From positions 4,175-59,991 of the forward strand of contig JAHLWZ010000671.1 of assembly GCA_020536535.1 (NCBI GenBank): a stretch of DNA of 55,817 nt, given 5' to 3'. Below the pieces are notes generated by a model. It saw nothing but the letters and a program-made list of their open reading frames with translations, searched no databases and was not told where the DNA came from. Positions 1 to 13,700 of the stretch are shown here, piece by piece. The DNA is from Pelomyxa schiedti (Eukaryota; Evosea; Pelobiontida; Pelomyxidae). Numbering within the stretch: position 1 is the stretch's first letter; each line of letters starts with the position of its first letter. The translations under genes were made by a program, and so were the position numbers.

Positions 1-794
1 TGAAGCCAAATAAAGGTCAAGAGTCATGTGTAGTTGTTTTGAATGCCAAATTAGGTCTTATTTCAGTGCAACACCATGTTCTTTGAAACCCCTTTGGGCT
101 CTTTGGCACAACTGGGGGTATCGGAATGGTTTTTCCTTTTCCAAAACCAAATCTCACAGCATTATGGGTTGGGTACGAAAATTTTGCCAACAGGAGTAAC
201 TTTCCAGTATCATTGGGACTATGTGACACCCTTTACACAACATTGTTGTTGCATTTTTGTTTTGGAATTATTGTTGCACAGAAGGCACAAAGTGGACATT
301 TATGGCAAGGGGTATGCTTCTTGCAACAGGATTTGTACAAAAATGAGAATGTGAGAATCACATACAACATATTACAATGCAAAACACCAGCAGAATATCC
401 GTTGCAACCTATATTTTGAGTTAGAAGAAAGTTATGAGAAACAGTTATGTAATTGCACATACCTGACAAATATGGCAGTCTATCAGTGCTGCAAGGCAAC
501 ACTGTTAAATCAACTGAGAGTTGCAACTGTATCACTGTCAACGCCAAGGCAATGACATCTAATGGCCCCAAGGCTAATGATAAAACAGGAGAGAAGACCA
601 TGTCAATACTGGCAAGAAAAAAAAGAATAAGGAGAAAGGGTGTGACATTGGAGGAATTCCGCGACTGGTTGCAGAAGACACGAGAGGTGCAAACGAGGCA
701 CACACGCCAAATGACAAGAAAGCACCTGGATCGGCGTACTGGTCAGCCTACTCTTGGATCCAATGTGTGCTGTAGCAGGAACCCAAATGAGTAA
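1..794 (+). CDS. Possible 3' end of an unidentified gene (partial)
   Basis: Two stretches read as plausible protein on the + strand. One is about 76-300, with a segment reading MFFETPLGSLAQLGVSEWFF. The other is about 460-794, a hydrophilic and basic stretch with SILARKKRIRRKG followed by LEEFRDWLQKTREVQ, ending in a stop at 792-794. I recognise no family. The minus strand is also partly open here, notably at 17-229, so the strand is not certain. The + strand is favoured because the 460-794 reading is rich in charged residues like a real protein, and because the next gene ends at 1177 on the other strand, giving the tail-to-tail layout seen elsewhere in the window. The gene would start left of the window. 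I infer no function. Confidence 0.25.
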
Positions 795-1176
795 GCCGAA
801 ACAGGCCGCAGGTATCGACAAAAGTGAGTGGAAAGAACAGTCACTCAGGGTCTCTTTCGACATACACCACACAACGTGAGAACTCTACTATGATCACATC
901 AGCCACCGACTTGCACACGTTGGGCAGTGTGGCTTCGGCACCCTAGCTCTTGTTTTTTACCGTGTTCGTCAACCATCGAGTTTGTATCACAAAATAAACC
1001 AGACTGGGGTATGATTGGCCTTGCTTCGCTGCGGCTCCTTTGGTTGTTTTCCGGAGATTTATTGATGAAAGAGACACCGGTTTCTTCGACGAAGGAATGA
1101 GCGAGAGTCAGACTGTTGCAATGTTGGCCGTTAGGGCCTCAGGAGTTGGCAATTTTTGAATAGAACGCACTGTTTT
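795..1176. other. Intergenic, between two 3' ends
   Basis: No convincing reading frame is visible on either strand. It contains AATAAA at about 992, which could be a polyadenylation signal for the left-edge gene. Nothing else stands out. Confidence 0.4.
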
Positions 1177-4100
1177 TTAGGGATTACAAACACATGGTGC
1201 GGGAATCGAGCAAAGTGTTGTTCCAAGGAACTGTGACAGAAACTGTGGGGTGGCTGAAAAGAGAAGTGACATGGCCTGTGTATTGGATGAAGTCCACTGA
1301 ACTTGTATTGCAACATCTTTTGCAGTTGATGAGGGAATTGATGAAGAGGTGGAGACTGATGAACTTTGTTGTGTTGGTGGGAACTTTGTGGTGATGGTTA
1401 GCCCAACGAAGTCATCAAAAATAGTCACTCCACTGTAGCCAAGCTATTTGAAAAAAAAGTCAGAATAAAGGAACTTTTCACTGCCAACCTTGAAAGATGC
1501 AGGGCCAGTCAGGTTCAATGAGTTGTGAAGAGGAATTTGGGTGAGTGTCTGTTGCAGGACTGTGGGGGTGCAATTCAACACAGAGAAGTGCTGGACACGA
1601 GAAGAAGGAAACCTAGGTAGGAGAGAAGTCAATTAATAGGCAAGTTCAACAAGGGAAGATACTGTGAACAAAAGTTGAGGTACTCTCGAGGAAGAATGTT
1701 GACTGGAAGCAACAAAGAGGCAAAATCGATAAGAAGAGGTGTCAGAGACACCGCAGGGTTGTTGGGAGAGTTTTCCAACTCTTCATCTTGTCTATAGCAA
1801 AATCTCAGTTTTTAGCAAACCAGTTGTATTAACCTGTGGGTAACAGGGAATGTGACTTTGATCTCAATTGATGTAATCGCGAAGGAAAGCATTCGGAGGG
1901 AGAAGGAATAACAGGTACTGCAATGCGGCATAAGACAAGGTAATGCCACTGATATCTGTGAATCAGTGAAGAATAAGATTGTTCAAGTGCAGAGAAGAAG
2001 GATAAGCACGCTTTCGTTGACTGGAAGTTGCTCTAGATTGTGGTACTTTGGTGGCAGGTATGGGATACAATGTGGTGGAGTAAATATGGACAATTCAGCC
2101 CCTTCGACCGGGAAGAGTTGTTGATTCGTTACAGTAAGGTAAATTGACTGTAAATGAATGGGAATTGAAAAGTGACATGAGTACTGTGTCAGATATGTAC
2201 CAGGCGCCTGAGATTTATGTTTGTCAAAACTTTTGCTTGTATTTGGAGTATATCCCCGAATCCAGACAGTAACACAGGCTGCCAAAATTGTAAGACCCTA
2301 CTTGCAAAAATCACCAAATACCTCTTGTTGGTCAAGTCTTTGTTGGTCCAAGAGAAATTGTGCTTTTTTGGAAATATCATTGGAGACAAGTTTCACAGTT
2401 GATAAATAAATAGAGTCATCTTGTATACAGAAATCAATTGAGACAGTTGAACGAATAAAGGTGTTGTGGGAAAACATACCACCAAAATTGCAGTGTGAGA
2501 ACACTGGAGAATCGAAGGCTGAGCGCCCTGTAAATGACCCGTTCTTCCCCTGCATTCTTTGGAACTTCAGCCAAAGGAAAAAAAAGAAAATGAATAGCGG
2601 CTGTGGCCTACTGAAGAATCTGAGACTTCAAGGTTGTGCACCTGAAAGATCATGAACAAAACCAAAGTTTTCAAGCAAAATTTTCGCACCTTTCAACAGT
2701 GGATGCCTCCCCACAAAGAGACACTGCTTTGTCAAGAACAGACGTAACAGCAGGCCGAATTGAGGCAAAACGGCAGGCTAGAACCTGCAAACAGAACAGG
2801 CCAACTTCCAGGCATAATAGTGGTTCAGGTTGCGGTGCCACTGTTGCCTCAGGCGCAGCTGCTGTTTCCGATATGCCAAGCTGTGATTCCACTTGAAGCA
2901 GAGGAGACATTGTTTCCTCTGACTGTGAAGAGTTGTTGTGACACAGAGAATAATGAAATCTAAGAACACACGGGAGAATCACCCTGAGGGGGAAGCCCAA
3001 CAAGCAAGGACACTTTTTCAAGCAGAGATTGGACCCAGAATCTATTCTCTTTTGTGGATCAATGAGATAAAGAAGCAACAGGGGGAAAAAAAATTACCTG
3101 CTTCTATGTCAGTGTCATCAATAAATTTACAAATAATACAGAGCAGATGAAAGCTTGTGTATGAATTTATTTGTTTCTGGGTGAAGAAATGGGCAACAAA
3201 ATTCTAAAAACGACTCACTTAGCTTCATTTTTGGCAATGGGCAGGGGAAAAGGCATACATGTATGATTGGATCAGCACCATGTGGTGACTTAGAGCAGAT
3301 GTCACAGAAAATTTTATCAATAACTTGAAAATAGGCCTCCATTATGTGTGAATGTTTCTTGTATTCCCATGAGAGGCATGACGCTGTGACAGTGGCAAAC
3401 CAGTGAGGTGCTGTGGAGCGAGAGTAAAGAACACTTTTTTTCACTTATTGAAATAAAAAGGAAGGAAATATTTGTACGGGGGTTGAGGCGCTCAACTGTT
3501 TTTGTAAGACACAGAAGGAATTCAAATTTTCTACTTGGCACATCAGTCTGTTGTCCTTTCTTCTTCTCACTGCTTTGACTATTTGTGGAGAGTTATTCAG
3601 AGGCTCGATCTTGTTTAACATACGCAGACATAATGGACAATATGGATGGATCAGAAAACAACTGTGTGAAGAGTTCGAGGTGATTAATGCATGAGTGAAC
3701 TTCAATGACTTGCGCGAAAAGTTGCAGTAGCATCTTCACCCGCCACAGACCTTGTTGGTAGGGACATTGTATTGTGGTCATCAAAAAGTGATTTAAAAAC
3801 AAGGAGTGCCCGTACTGCTATCAAACCGGAGTATTTCTGTCAGCAATCTCACAACAAGCGGTACAAGGTGTACTTGTGGAACATCCACAAGGCATCGGAT
3901 CAAGATCTAGGAACACTCTGAATAAAGAAGCCACACATTACCAAAAGGAGATGCAAACCTCGGTTGTCCTTTTGACTAGAGTTGGTACAGTGAGAGGCTC
4001 CAGCATGGCCTGAAAAAATGACTCACTATGAACTTAAACAAAAGGATTCATGGAGGTGTGTTCGAGAAAGTACCTGGAGTGCTATGGTTAACCAACGTTG

Positions 4101-6138
4101 TTTATGCAAAGGGCAAAGCTTGGCGAGGGGAAACAGGTTGTTGCAGGCGTAAAACACAAGCACTGGGACTCCACTCTGAACCCACCCCATGTAATGCTCG
4201 GCAATGATATCTTCAATCTTTTCTCCTAGACGCGAAAAAGAGCTTTAGGGCAAAAACAAAGTGGGGAAAGAGTACGATCAAGAGGTGGGGTAGTGCCATT
4301 AAAAATGGATTCATTGCACTCCTCAAGTAACTGGAACAGAAGGTTAGTTTCATGCATTTTTTTCCCCTCCTTACCAACAACCTTTTCAAGAATGTATGTG
4401 AGACAATAAAGTTGTAGGTGCAGCTCGGAAACGGGTGATTTCAAGACACTTGCAAGAACGTTCGTGACATATGGTTTGAGGGACGAATAGACAAATGCTG
4501 CAACAGGTTTTAAACAGTCCTTAAGAGGTAACCTAGTTCAATACTAAGGCATAAAAAATTTAGAGGTAAATACAGGAGGAATACATTGCATCTATAACAC
4601 CTTCCTCTGAGGGATAAAATCCAGTGGATTCTGAAAAGAGGCGGGAGACCTGATTTGGGGGGAAAAGTGAATAAAGAAAATTGTGTAATGCATGAAAGAG
4701 CAAACACAAACCAACTGGAGCGCCAATCTTAAAGATGCATCATTTACTGGCTGCACAACCTGGTTGATGACGTAGCTCCAATTTTCGTGCAGTGTCAAGT
4801 TGCACTGATGAGAGTAAAAAGCGGTTTTTTGCCAAAAGAAGGAATAAAAATAAAAGTGAAGGGAAAGATGAAAGGGCCAAGTACATAGAAAAATGACTCA
4901 GCAAAGATGATTCTACTGAGGGTGGTCAATGCCAGGATATGTAACTCAGGGGGGTCACTTTGGTGTCCAATGTGCATTTCTTTCACCTCACATTCCTAAA
5001 AAAAAATGTGACTACATGTACAATAACTTGGGAAAAAATAATTCACACCACCAGTAATTGCAGTGGTAATTTCTGTAAAAAAAGAAGGGCAAAGCGTCTG
5101 AGATCAGGAAAATCTCCATTCAAATCATGAACAAGTATGGGAACTAAAAGCTTCCTGTTTAAGGTAAGGGAGGGAGACCGTCATTAAATCTTACCAACAG
5201 TGGAATGGAAGTGATTTACAAGCACTGAGTACAGTGTATGCAGATTTTTTTACATCTAAAGTACAATCTTCTCTCATGCACCTCTTAACACTTTGGTTAG
5301 GAGGAAAAAAAATCGATATCAAACGAAAATACCGTTGTAACGGGCACACAATGAAGAGACACATCTTTTCCCACATTTTGAAGATTAATAAGGGTTGTCA
5401 AATACTGAGTCTTTTATCATCCAACAAGTTCCAAATGAGTACAAAGGAAAGTGTGAACATAATATAATGCACCTGTTTTGTAGTGAAGTCAACAACAGAA
5501 AGCTCACTTGAGGCTGAACTGGCAGCATTGCCTCCCACAATTGCGGTTGGTTCGGCGGACTGTGGCGCCAAAGGAACCTCAGAAGCCGCCGACGAAGACG
5601 AAGTGCTGGAGCCACACCCCGAGCCCACGGACGTGGCGCTGGCCGACGACGTAGTGGGCCCGACCACGGAGGACACCGCGGTGCCTCCCGAGGTCGCGGG
5701 GCCGGCCGCGGGCGTGCTCGCGCTGGAGATGCTGGTGGGCCCGGAGATGGAGACGGGGATGGGGAGGTGCGAGGACGAGGACGAGGAGGAGTGGGAGTGG
5801 CGGCGGGCGTCCGAGGCGAGGGACGACGACGAGGAGGACGAAGCGGGGCCCAGGAGGAGGGCGCCGCCGCTGGTGGAGGCGGAGATCGGGGCGAGGGCCG
5901 AAGGGGGCAGGGGCAGCGGCGGGGGGACCACGGAGTGCTGCTGCATCAGGAGCTGCACCAGCTGCTGCTGCGAGGCGGACGACGAGGAGCCCTTGCTGAG
6001 GGGCATCACGACGACGGAGCCCACAGCCGCGGCGGAAGCGAGCGAGGCGGAAGACGACGAGGGCGTAGCGGCGGAGGCCTTGGTTCCACCGCCGCCTGCC
6101 GCCTCCCCAATCGACACCTGGTGAACTTCCGCCTGCAT
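1177..6138 (-). CDS. Large unidentified protein: Ser-rich N-terminus, helical repeats, beta-rich C-terminus
   Basis: Translation is taken to start at the ATG at 6138 (MQAEVHQVSIGEAAGGGG). The first exon runs to about 5483 and is very GC-rich, encoding about 215 residues dominated by Ser, Ala, Pro and Gly. It ends at a GT donor after DFTTKQ. Many small AT-richer exons follow. Readable pieces include LHILALTTLSRIIFAES (about 4900), CLKPVAAFVYSSLKPYV (about 4500), GWVQSGVPVLVFYACNNLF (about 4150) and APHWFATVTASCLSWEYKK (about 3390). They look like the amphipathic helices of a HEAT/ARM-type solenoid. The last exon, about 1440-1177, reads GVTIFDDFVGLTITTKF and then a Ser/Thr-rich beta-like tail ending CVCNP. 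A helical solenoid followed by a beta-rich end resembles adaptin-like large subunits, but that is only a guess and no diagnostic motif was found. It could also be two adjacent genes, since the middle (about 2600-1800) is hard to follow. It lies head to head with the acyltransferase gene. Confidence 0.55.
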
Positions 6139-6356
6139 TTTTCGTTTTTGAGGTACCGATTCAATCGCCCCTGTTCTGAGCACCCTCTCAGTCTTGGATC
6201 TACCTCCCTTCTTTTCCAGAAAACAGTGAGTTCAGGAAGGTGATAGCATTTATTGACACCTGTCATCGCTTCGTCACAGTACAGGCTTTTTCTTCTACTC
6301 AGAACCACAAAAATGGGCCCATTCCGTGAACCAATCGACACAATTAATTTCGATTG
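6139..6356. promoter_or_regulatory. Shared divergent promoter region
   Basis: These 218 bases separate the start codons of two genes transcribed away from each other (6138 minus, 6357 plus), so both promoters and both 5' leaders must lie here. No TATA box or other named element is convincing by eye. Confidence 0.35.
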
Positions 6357-7595
6357 ATGGGGTGGTGCCGTAGTGTGTTGATGGCGATTGGGGTGCCCAT
6401 CGGCGTTGTCGTGTTTTCGGGGTACTGCGCAATGTTGTTGCTGATGTCGATCTTTGCTCTCGCGGTGGCTCCTTTCAAATTCGTCTGCTCCGGGGGACAC
6501 TCGGCCCATTATGGGCTCGTTATGTTGTTGACAACTTGGTATGGAGATTTGCAATTGGGGTTTTTTTCCAATGACTTGTTGGGGGGAATGTTGTATCAAA
6601 TAGAGTAATCTATTTTTCCCAGGGCAATGAGGAGTTTCTCTTGGATTTTTGAGAGTTTGAACTCCTTTGAGTTCGTGTGGTATGGGGCTGATGTGCCACC
6701 ACACGAAACAGCGGTCGTTGTAAGTAATCATACGTTTGCATTTGACTGGCTTACGGCAATGTTATTTGCTAGACGAAAGGGAATGCTCTCTTTGATTAAG
6801 TTCTTCCTGAAGGCAGTGCCCATTCACTCGTCACATTGTGATAACATATTTTTTTCCCTTTTTAGGATTCAATTAAATATGTTCCAGGATTTGGGTTAGC
6901 ACACCATCTATTCTTGGTGTTTTGATCATATTTTTGACAATAAAAACAGTCTTGCAGTATGGATGACAGAATTCATCTTTGTGAGCCGAGATTGGGCCAA
7001 AGACAGTGTCCAAATCAATGCATCCCTTTCCAGACTCAAGTCATATGGAATTCCATTCTGGGTGGTGTCCTACATTGAAGGAACACGCTTTTCCATAGGT
7101 ATCAAGCAGCATCAATCTTCAATAAAACGGGATATTAACACCACTTAAGAGAAGGCAGAACAAAGTAGAGCCTATGCTAAGAGCAAAGGGCTACCAGAAT
7201 TACACCATGTACTTCTGCCACGAACAAAAGGAATAATTACCGCGATACAGGTACTTTCTATTGCACAACCGATTATTGCATTACATTAATCTCATGGAAT
7301 GCAGAGCCTTCGGGATGGCTACTGTGATGCATTGTATGATATCACCATAGCCTATGAAGGGCCCAGCAAGCCGACACCCATAAGTGTGTTTTGTACTGGA
7401 AAGATACACGTGCATGTTAGCAGGTGGCCCCTTAGCGACCTGCCACAAGAACCCACAAAGTTGCACGAATTCCTTGTACAAGTGTGGGAAGGCAAGGATA
7501 AATTGCTGGAACACTGGCATCAGCACAAAGTGTTCCCAGGCCCCGTTTTGTGCCTCCCAAATTCCTATGTCCCTATCAAACTCAAGTTCCTCTGA
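6357..7595 (+). CDS. Lysophosphatidate acyltransferase (1-acylglycerol-3-phosphate O-acyltransferase)
   Basis: This membrane enzyme family transfers a fatty acyl group from acyl-CoA to lysophosphatidate, making phosphatidate. Six exons join cleanly in phase: 6357-6538, 6623-6815, 6866-6894, 6950-7098, 7150-7252 and 7305-7595. The N-terminus holds a hydrophobic membrane segment (VLMAIGVPIGVVVFSGYCAM). The catalytic HX4D motif is in SNHTFAFDW, and the second conserved block is in KYVPGFGLAVWMTEFIFVSR. The EGTR motif that binds the phosphate is in YIEGTRFS. HHVLLPRTKG and the following LRDGYCDALYDITIAYEG match the AGPAT3/4/5 and plant LPAT2 branch. The length, about 310 residues, is a little short because the usual C-terminal membrane segments are nearly absent; the protein ends soon after HKVFPGP. 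A 29-base exon (6866-6894) is required to keep the frame. Identification is firm; substrate preference cannot be read. Confidence 0.92.
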
Positions 7596-7701
7596 GAGTA
7601 CTAAAAAAAGTGGCGACAGTAAAAAATTGTCGCCTCAAATCCCCAAAGTCAATTCAATCTGAAATCGAGGCGTTTTCTACGAAAATAACTCGTTGTTGTT
7701 T

Positions 7702-10700
7702 GATGGATGCACGAGACCAGCTATTGGAACACTTCAAAGTATTCAAACAACAAGCGCTCTCCTTCCATCCACCACTGTCCCATAATGTTTTCCGCTTTGT
7801 TGTGTTGTTACAATAACATCGGTTGGCTCGTGTTGGTTAATCACTTTACTTTGGTGTTAGGGGGCCTTGGCTGATCTGCTAGGATCTGTTGGTGTTGCAG
7901 AACCGACTGTGGACGAACTCGAGAAGTTGGTCAACGATGGGAAAATTCCAGAGGCAAAGAGTGCAATTGCAGCAAGGCAGGATGGAGTGATCACTGATGC
8001 GAACCAGTTCGAATTCAATGTGTGCTACACCATTGAGAGAATATTGGTTTGCGGCTTGAGAAAGAGTGAGGCTCCCTTGTACCAACCAATTCCTTTTTTT
8101 TTGTTTGTTTGTTTTTTCCTCCCCAAAACAATATTATGGATTTAACCTCTACTTCTCAGATTTTTTTGGTAGTATGGAGTTGTTTGACTATCTCAGGGCA
8201 ATACCCAATTACCTGCCTCCTCATGATGTAAAGGCATGCAATGCCTTCCTCAATAAAGTCAAGCAAATTGGCAAGTCACCACAAGGGAAATCTCGTGTAT
8301 TTGTGCGTGGTTTGTTGAACAACAACTTGATTGCAGATTACCTGAATACCCTTATGTGGTCAACACTAACTGTGTATGCCTTGAAGTTTTTTTTTCAAAT
8401 CTTTGCTTTTACCAAAATCCAGAAAATTTTATGGGGCTGATAGTATTATGGACAGTCGTACACATCAATCTGTCTTGTCTTCAAGACTGGAAATTCTGCA
8501 ATGCATTAAATTCAACTTGAATGAACAAGAGCCAGCACTGAATAAGCCTGACTATTGGAACCTAGCCCTTGCTGGTAGAGCTTTGCACCCCTTACTTTTA
8601 TTTGGTACAAGTTTCCCACTAACTGATTACCTGCAGCAAAAAAAAATGTTTCCAGTCCACCTTCCACACCAATCAAGCACAATCCTGCACCACGGTTGGA
8701 GGGAGAAAACCAGCTCACTCCTGCCACAAAAATGGATATCCAACCTGCAACTGTCGAATCAACACTCTCTCCAGTGCCCACGAATGCCAGCAGCGCCAAA
8801 CCAACACAAACACCAGGCAATCCCAGTGCACAAGAGATGAGCACAAAAACTGAAACTTTCCCTCCCACCGAGGATGTGAACCGCAGTGCAACATCTGAAA
8901 TGTGTGTGACCTCACAAGATATGAACACAAGTGAAAATAGTACAACAACATCAAAAACTGTACCACAAAATACAGATGAGCCGGTGGCTCCGACTGAGCA
9001 ACCAACTTCCATTGTGGAAATTCCGCCCCCACACCAAGATAAAAGTGAGGGACCTACATCCCACTGCCCTGATTCCGCATCGGCCGCCACGTTAGAATCT
9101 CCAACATTTCCATCGCCATCTTCGTCAGCTGTTGTACTGGAATCAGATGCACATTCACCACTGTTAGTTGACCAACATAAACCAGAAGAAGAATTGAAGG
9201 GAACCAAAGTGCCACTTGTGCAAGACGACTCTTTGGCCACACCATCCCATGTAACAGCACCTCCAACAAGTGATGAACTTTGCACCACAGTTATCGAATC
9301 AGGAGCACAACTAGAAACAGTGACAACTCCCCATAACACCAGTTGCACAACTGTTTCTCCAAGTGCAAGCCACGATGACCAAGACAGTCAGATGATATCG
9401 ACTCCTGTTGCAGAACAGCCAGACAATCCTGTTGCACTTCCCACTCCCGTACCCAAAACTGTTGGCACAAATTCCAGTGAGGATTTTGACACTGTGCCTC
9501 CATCAAATGAAGTTGAACATGTCAAACTGTTGGAAGAAAAAGAAGAACTCAGTAGTGTCACCACATCCCTCCTTGCATATTCTGAAGTACCAAGCACCAA
9601 GTTGCCAGAACGAGATGATGCTCCCCCCTCCAATGGAGTGCTCGTCCCTGTGGAAACAGCAACAGAGCCTGTGGATGCAAGCCAGCAGGCAAAACAACAA
9701 CAACAACAACAACAACCAGAGAACACCTCTTTGCCACACAGTGACGATTCCCAAAGCAGAGAAATTCAGCTTGCACCTTCTGCTGGGCCAGAAGAACAAA
9801 TTCGAGAGGAACATCTCTCAGAATCCAACAGTATCGAGCAAACACATCTGACATGTGCCCTTGATGTTTTCCCAAACGGTAGTAGTGACAAAGACACACC
9901 AAGCAACGATGATGTGAATGGAAGTACCGTCGTTCCTAATGATAGTCCAGTTTTTTGTGGCACAGAGCCAACTACTGTAGAGCATAATATCCAGGAAAAA
10001 CCTGTTGCTGCTTCTGGGGAATCTTCCTCTACTACACAGCAAAAGTTCGATGAGTTAGATTGTTCTCTGTTTGAGGAATTTACTTCCTGGTGCCATCAAA
10101 ATGACCTTATGATTAAAGAAATGCATGAACAACTCAAGAACTCCCATCAACCATTGTCTCCCCTTCATGAACTAATTAGAAGGCACAATGCTGTGACTTC
10201 AGAAATCGAAAAAGGAAAGGTTGTATCCCATACTTTTTATTCTGATCAAGTGACCAAAAATTTTCAAAGATTAAGCTTGAACAACTTCAAGGCCTCGCAC
10301 AAACAAACGCCACTTCAATTCATGGTGTTAAATATAGAAATTTGCTTGATATGGCGGTCTCCAGATATCATTCACTTGAATCCTCATGTTTACAGTTTCA
10401 CCAGAAGTGTTTATTTGCTGAACAACAACAACTTATCAAAGACACACTCTGGCTCAAAGTCAAGCAATTTCACTCCTGGTGTGAGGATAATCTCAAGTCT
10501 ACATTCGACCAGGGTGTGTCTGAGACTCTTTCACTTCCTGAACTTCAAGGCCTGGGACCTGTCCTTGAAAGAAACTCCCAACAGATCTTTTCCGCTGCAG
10601 CAGTATTAGAACATGAAATTATCCAGCTGAAATCGGATATGAAGGTACTTTTTACACTTTTCCCCTATTTTGACCCGAGTTCAGGAACTTGATGATGACA

Positions 10701-13700
10701 CAGTTGCAACACTGGAAACTGTGAACACCAAAATTAAAAAGCTCCACTCTTTTATTGACTCAGAGAAGCAGAAGTATCAAACAAATTTGGCACAGAGAGT
10801 GCATCTTGAAGAACTGTCTTCCAAATTTAACAGCAGTTGTGAGCTTCTTACAAATAGCCTTGCTGAATGCTTATCACGAATGTGCAGTGTCAGTGGAGAT
10901 CCCGATGAAAGAGATAAGATTATTACCGCCCTTGCCAGTGAATGTGCAATAAAGCACATCCAACCACTTGATACCTGCACAAGGGTTGCCGAAGATGCCA
11001 GAAAGGAAAGCTTTTACTGTGCCAGAGTGGCACCACTCTTTGATACAGCTCTACTTTCCCAAAGACTCACGGAACACAACGAACGGGTCCAAGCACTTCT
11101 AAGTGAAACAAGGATAGAATTAGAAAACTGGGTTCGAAAAAAAGAGAAGGAAGCAAAGCATCAAGCAGTTCTCGAAGCATGCTCAACTCTGGAGACATAT
11201 GTGTGTGAACAGCGTGGAAGTCTTACTTCAATTGAAGGTCAGTTCGCATCTGTACTATTTCTTTCTTACCCACAGTTTCCAGGCTCTTCATCACAAGCAG
11301 TGGCGGAACAAGTTTCCATTATTTGGACAGAAACTGTTGCAACGAAAGTCCAGCTACTCAGTGTTGCAATGCAAAAACTGTTGGATGATGAACTGTCTCT
11401 GGGTGGTGATGACATTGGAAGCCGGGTAAGATCTGAAGAAGTCACTTCTCAGGCACACAGTCTTGGTTCATTTGTGGAGAGTTATTTGTCATTCCTTGGG
11501 GAAGAACATAATATGGAAAAAGAATACTTGGACTTTGCACACAAGGTTTGCTCAATAAAACCCTAAGACAGGAGAAAAATTTGTGCACCTTACAGAGGAA
11601 AAAGGTTTCAGCCTGGCTAGAGCTTACCACACCTAAGTTATCGAATCACAACTATGGAAATACCCCAGAGGGAGCACATTCTCTTCAATCTCTCCTTGAT
11701 TCAGTCCAGGCCGAAAAAACTGTCATGAGGGACGTTACAACCAAACTGCTAGAATTACACACAAAACTCAGGCTGTTCATTGAGCACCAAGGGGAGAAGT
11801 ACCACAGACCCCAATTTCTACCTTCTTTAGAACTTAGAGGAGATGTTATTTCAAAAGCATGGGAGAGCTTCGAGGCCATAGAGAAAAGCTTCACTGGATT
11901 TGTTACTGCTGAAATCCTCAGGTATGGGACTGTCACTGAAACCGTTTTCTATTTCTTCATTCATTTTACCATTTCTGACAGTGGCAAAACCCACATATAG
12001 GCAAGACAAACTGGAGGGCCTTCACCTTTACCTGATGGATGAAGCAGATAAAATCACAGTGTGGGCATCTATGACATCCCAGAGTCTGTTATTGATAGAC
12101 AAGTCCATGGATGCAAAGTTTCAGGTACGGTGTGGATTAATATGTTGATACTCCCTCAGTTACTTTTTTCTTTTTCAGTTGGAACAACTTGCCAAGTATC
12201 AATTGGAAATTTCCAATAATATACAAAGACTTTCCAAGTTGGATGAGACCTATGAACTTCTGAAAGCAGACAATTGGTTTAAGTGTGATTGTGCCGCTGA
12301 TAGAATGCAGCAGCTTCAGGATCTCCTTATTCACCTCGAGGAACTCTTTACTAGAGCCAGCAACCAAGCAAACGAAAAATTGGCATTGGAAGAGCATATC
12401 AAGGTAAAGTTCGATACTGAAATAAAAATAGCTCAAAAGTAACAACAGACTCTCGAGGCTCAACTTCGGTCAAAAATGGCAGAATTCAACCTTTGGTGTG
12501 ATAAAACCTGCACAAAACTTAGAGGTGACTCTCACTTTGAAGGAACCACGGAACATCTGAGGAGAGCACATCATAAAATACAGTCGACGCAGGAAAAAGT
12601 TCTTACCAAAGAAATGGCCTTTGTCCAATGTATCAATAAATTGATGCAAGATCTGGAGACAATCTCCCAGTTCAAGTCCAGAAATGAAACTAGTGCTCAG
12701 TTAGAAGTATGGCAGCACCAGATACAAGAGGCTGTAACCTTTCGAGAACAGTCATTCACAGCAAGCATGCATCTTCAAGAGGAGAGAGAAAAGATTACAG
12801 CAAGTTGCACTGCCGCATTGAAAGTGTTGGAGGAGTTCTTGCAGACAGAAGTTATCGCTTTTAATCAAATGACGCTGGAGGACCTAACGCAGATGATTGA
12901 AGCAGTTCATCAACGTTCTGTATCTGCAAATGAAAGAGCTCAGGATCTATATGTCAAATGCAAGACTATCTTCCAGCAAGCATTGGAACTTGGGCTGAAT
13001 TTCACTGAGGTATATACTCATGCTTCCCACATTTTACACTCACCAAGCCCCTCTGAAGACTCAAGATGATGTAGCAGCAAATCTGAAATCTTTTCTAGAT
13101 TTTATCAATAGTTTCGAGTCGGATCTTAAAAAGGAAGAAACTTTCACAAAACAGTATGAACAAAAAGTTTCAACCATAATAAGCTGGCTGGTTGTTGCTA
13201 CCGCCGAGCTCAAAGGAGCTATCCCCTGCACTCTTGAGGGCATACAGGCAAGTTAAACATTACAGCCAATTGACTAAGCATTCGCAGGATAAGTGCAAGG
13301 AATTTGAAAGCTGGGAATCAACTTTGTTACAACACAAAGAGAGTTGTGTAACTCTTGAGAAGGATCTTCAAGAAATCAAGTTGTTTATCAAGGCATGTAG
13401 TAGTTTGTAACGTGGCTTTTTTTTTTTTTTTTAACTTCTTGTAGAAGTCTTCCCACAACTGCCCCAAGTACAAGCCACCCTCCGATTTCACCCCATCTGA
13501 TGTGTGGTCCAAATTCTGTCAGGTTGAGGCCATGGCTCTTCAGAAAAAGAAAGTTCTCTATGAGACTCTGGAGCACCACCAACTGCTGAAAGGCATCGCT
13601 CAGCAGTTCGGGCTGCTTTCTGATGAGCTCTTTCACTGGTGCCAGGATCAAGTAGTGCTCCTACAGGGGGTCACACCTCTCAACTCATTGGAACAAGTGA

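Noticed and set aside
5483-6243. Two long + strand frames rich in Glu/Asp or Arg/Gly
   Set aside because: They are antisense shadows of the GC-rich first exon of the minus-strand gene. High GC removes stop codons in all frames, and these frames have no matching continuation.
13419-13432. Long T run as a possible terminator or poly(A) remnant
   Set aside because: This and similar runs (8094, 30660, 50910, 52790) mostly sit inside introns just before AG acceptors, so they fit polypyrimidine tracts.
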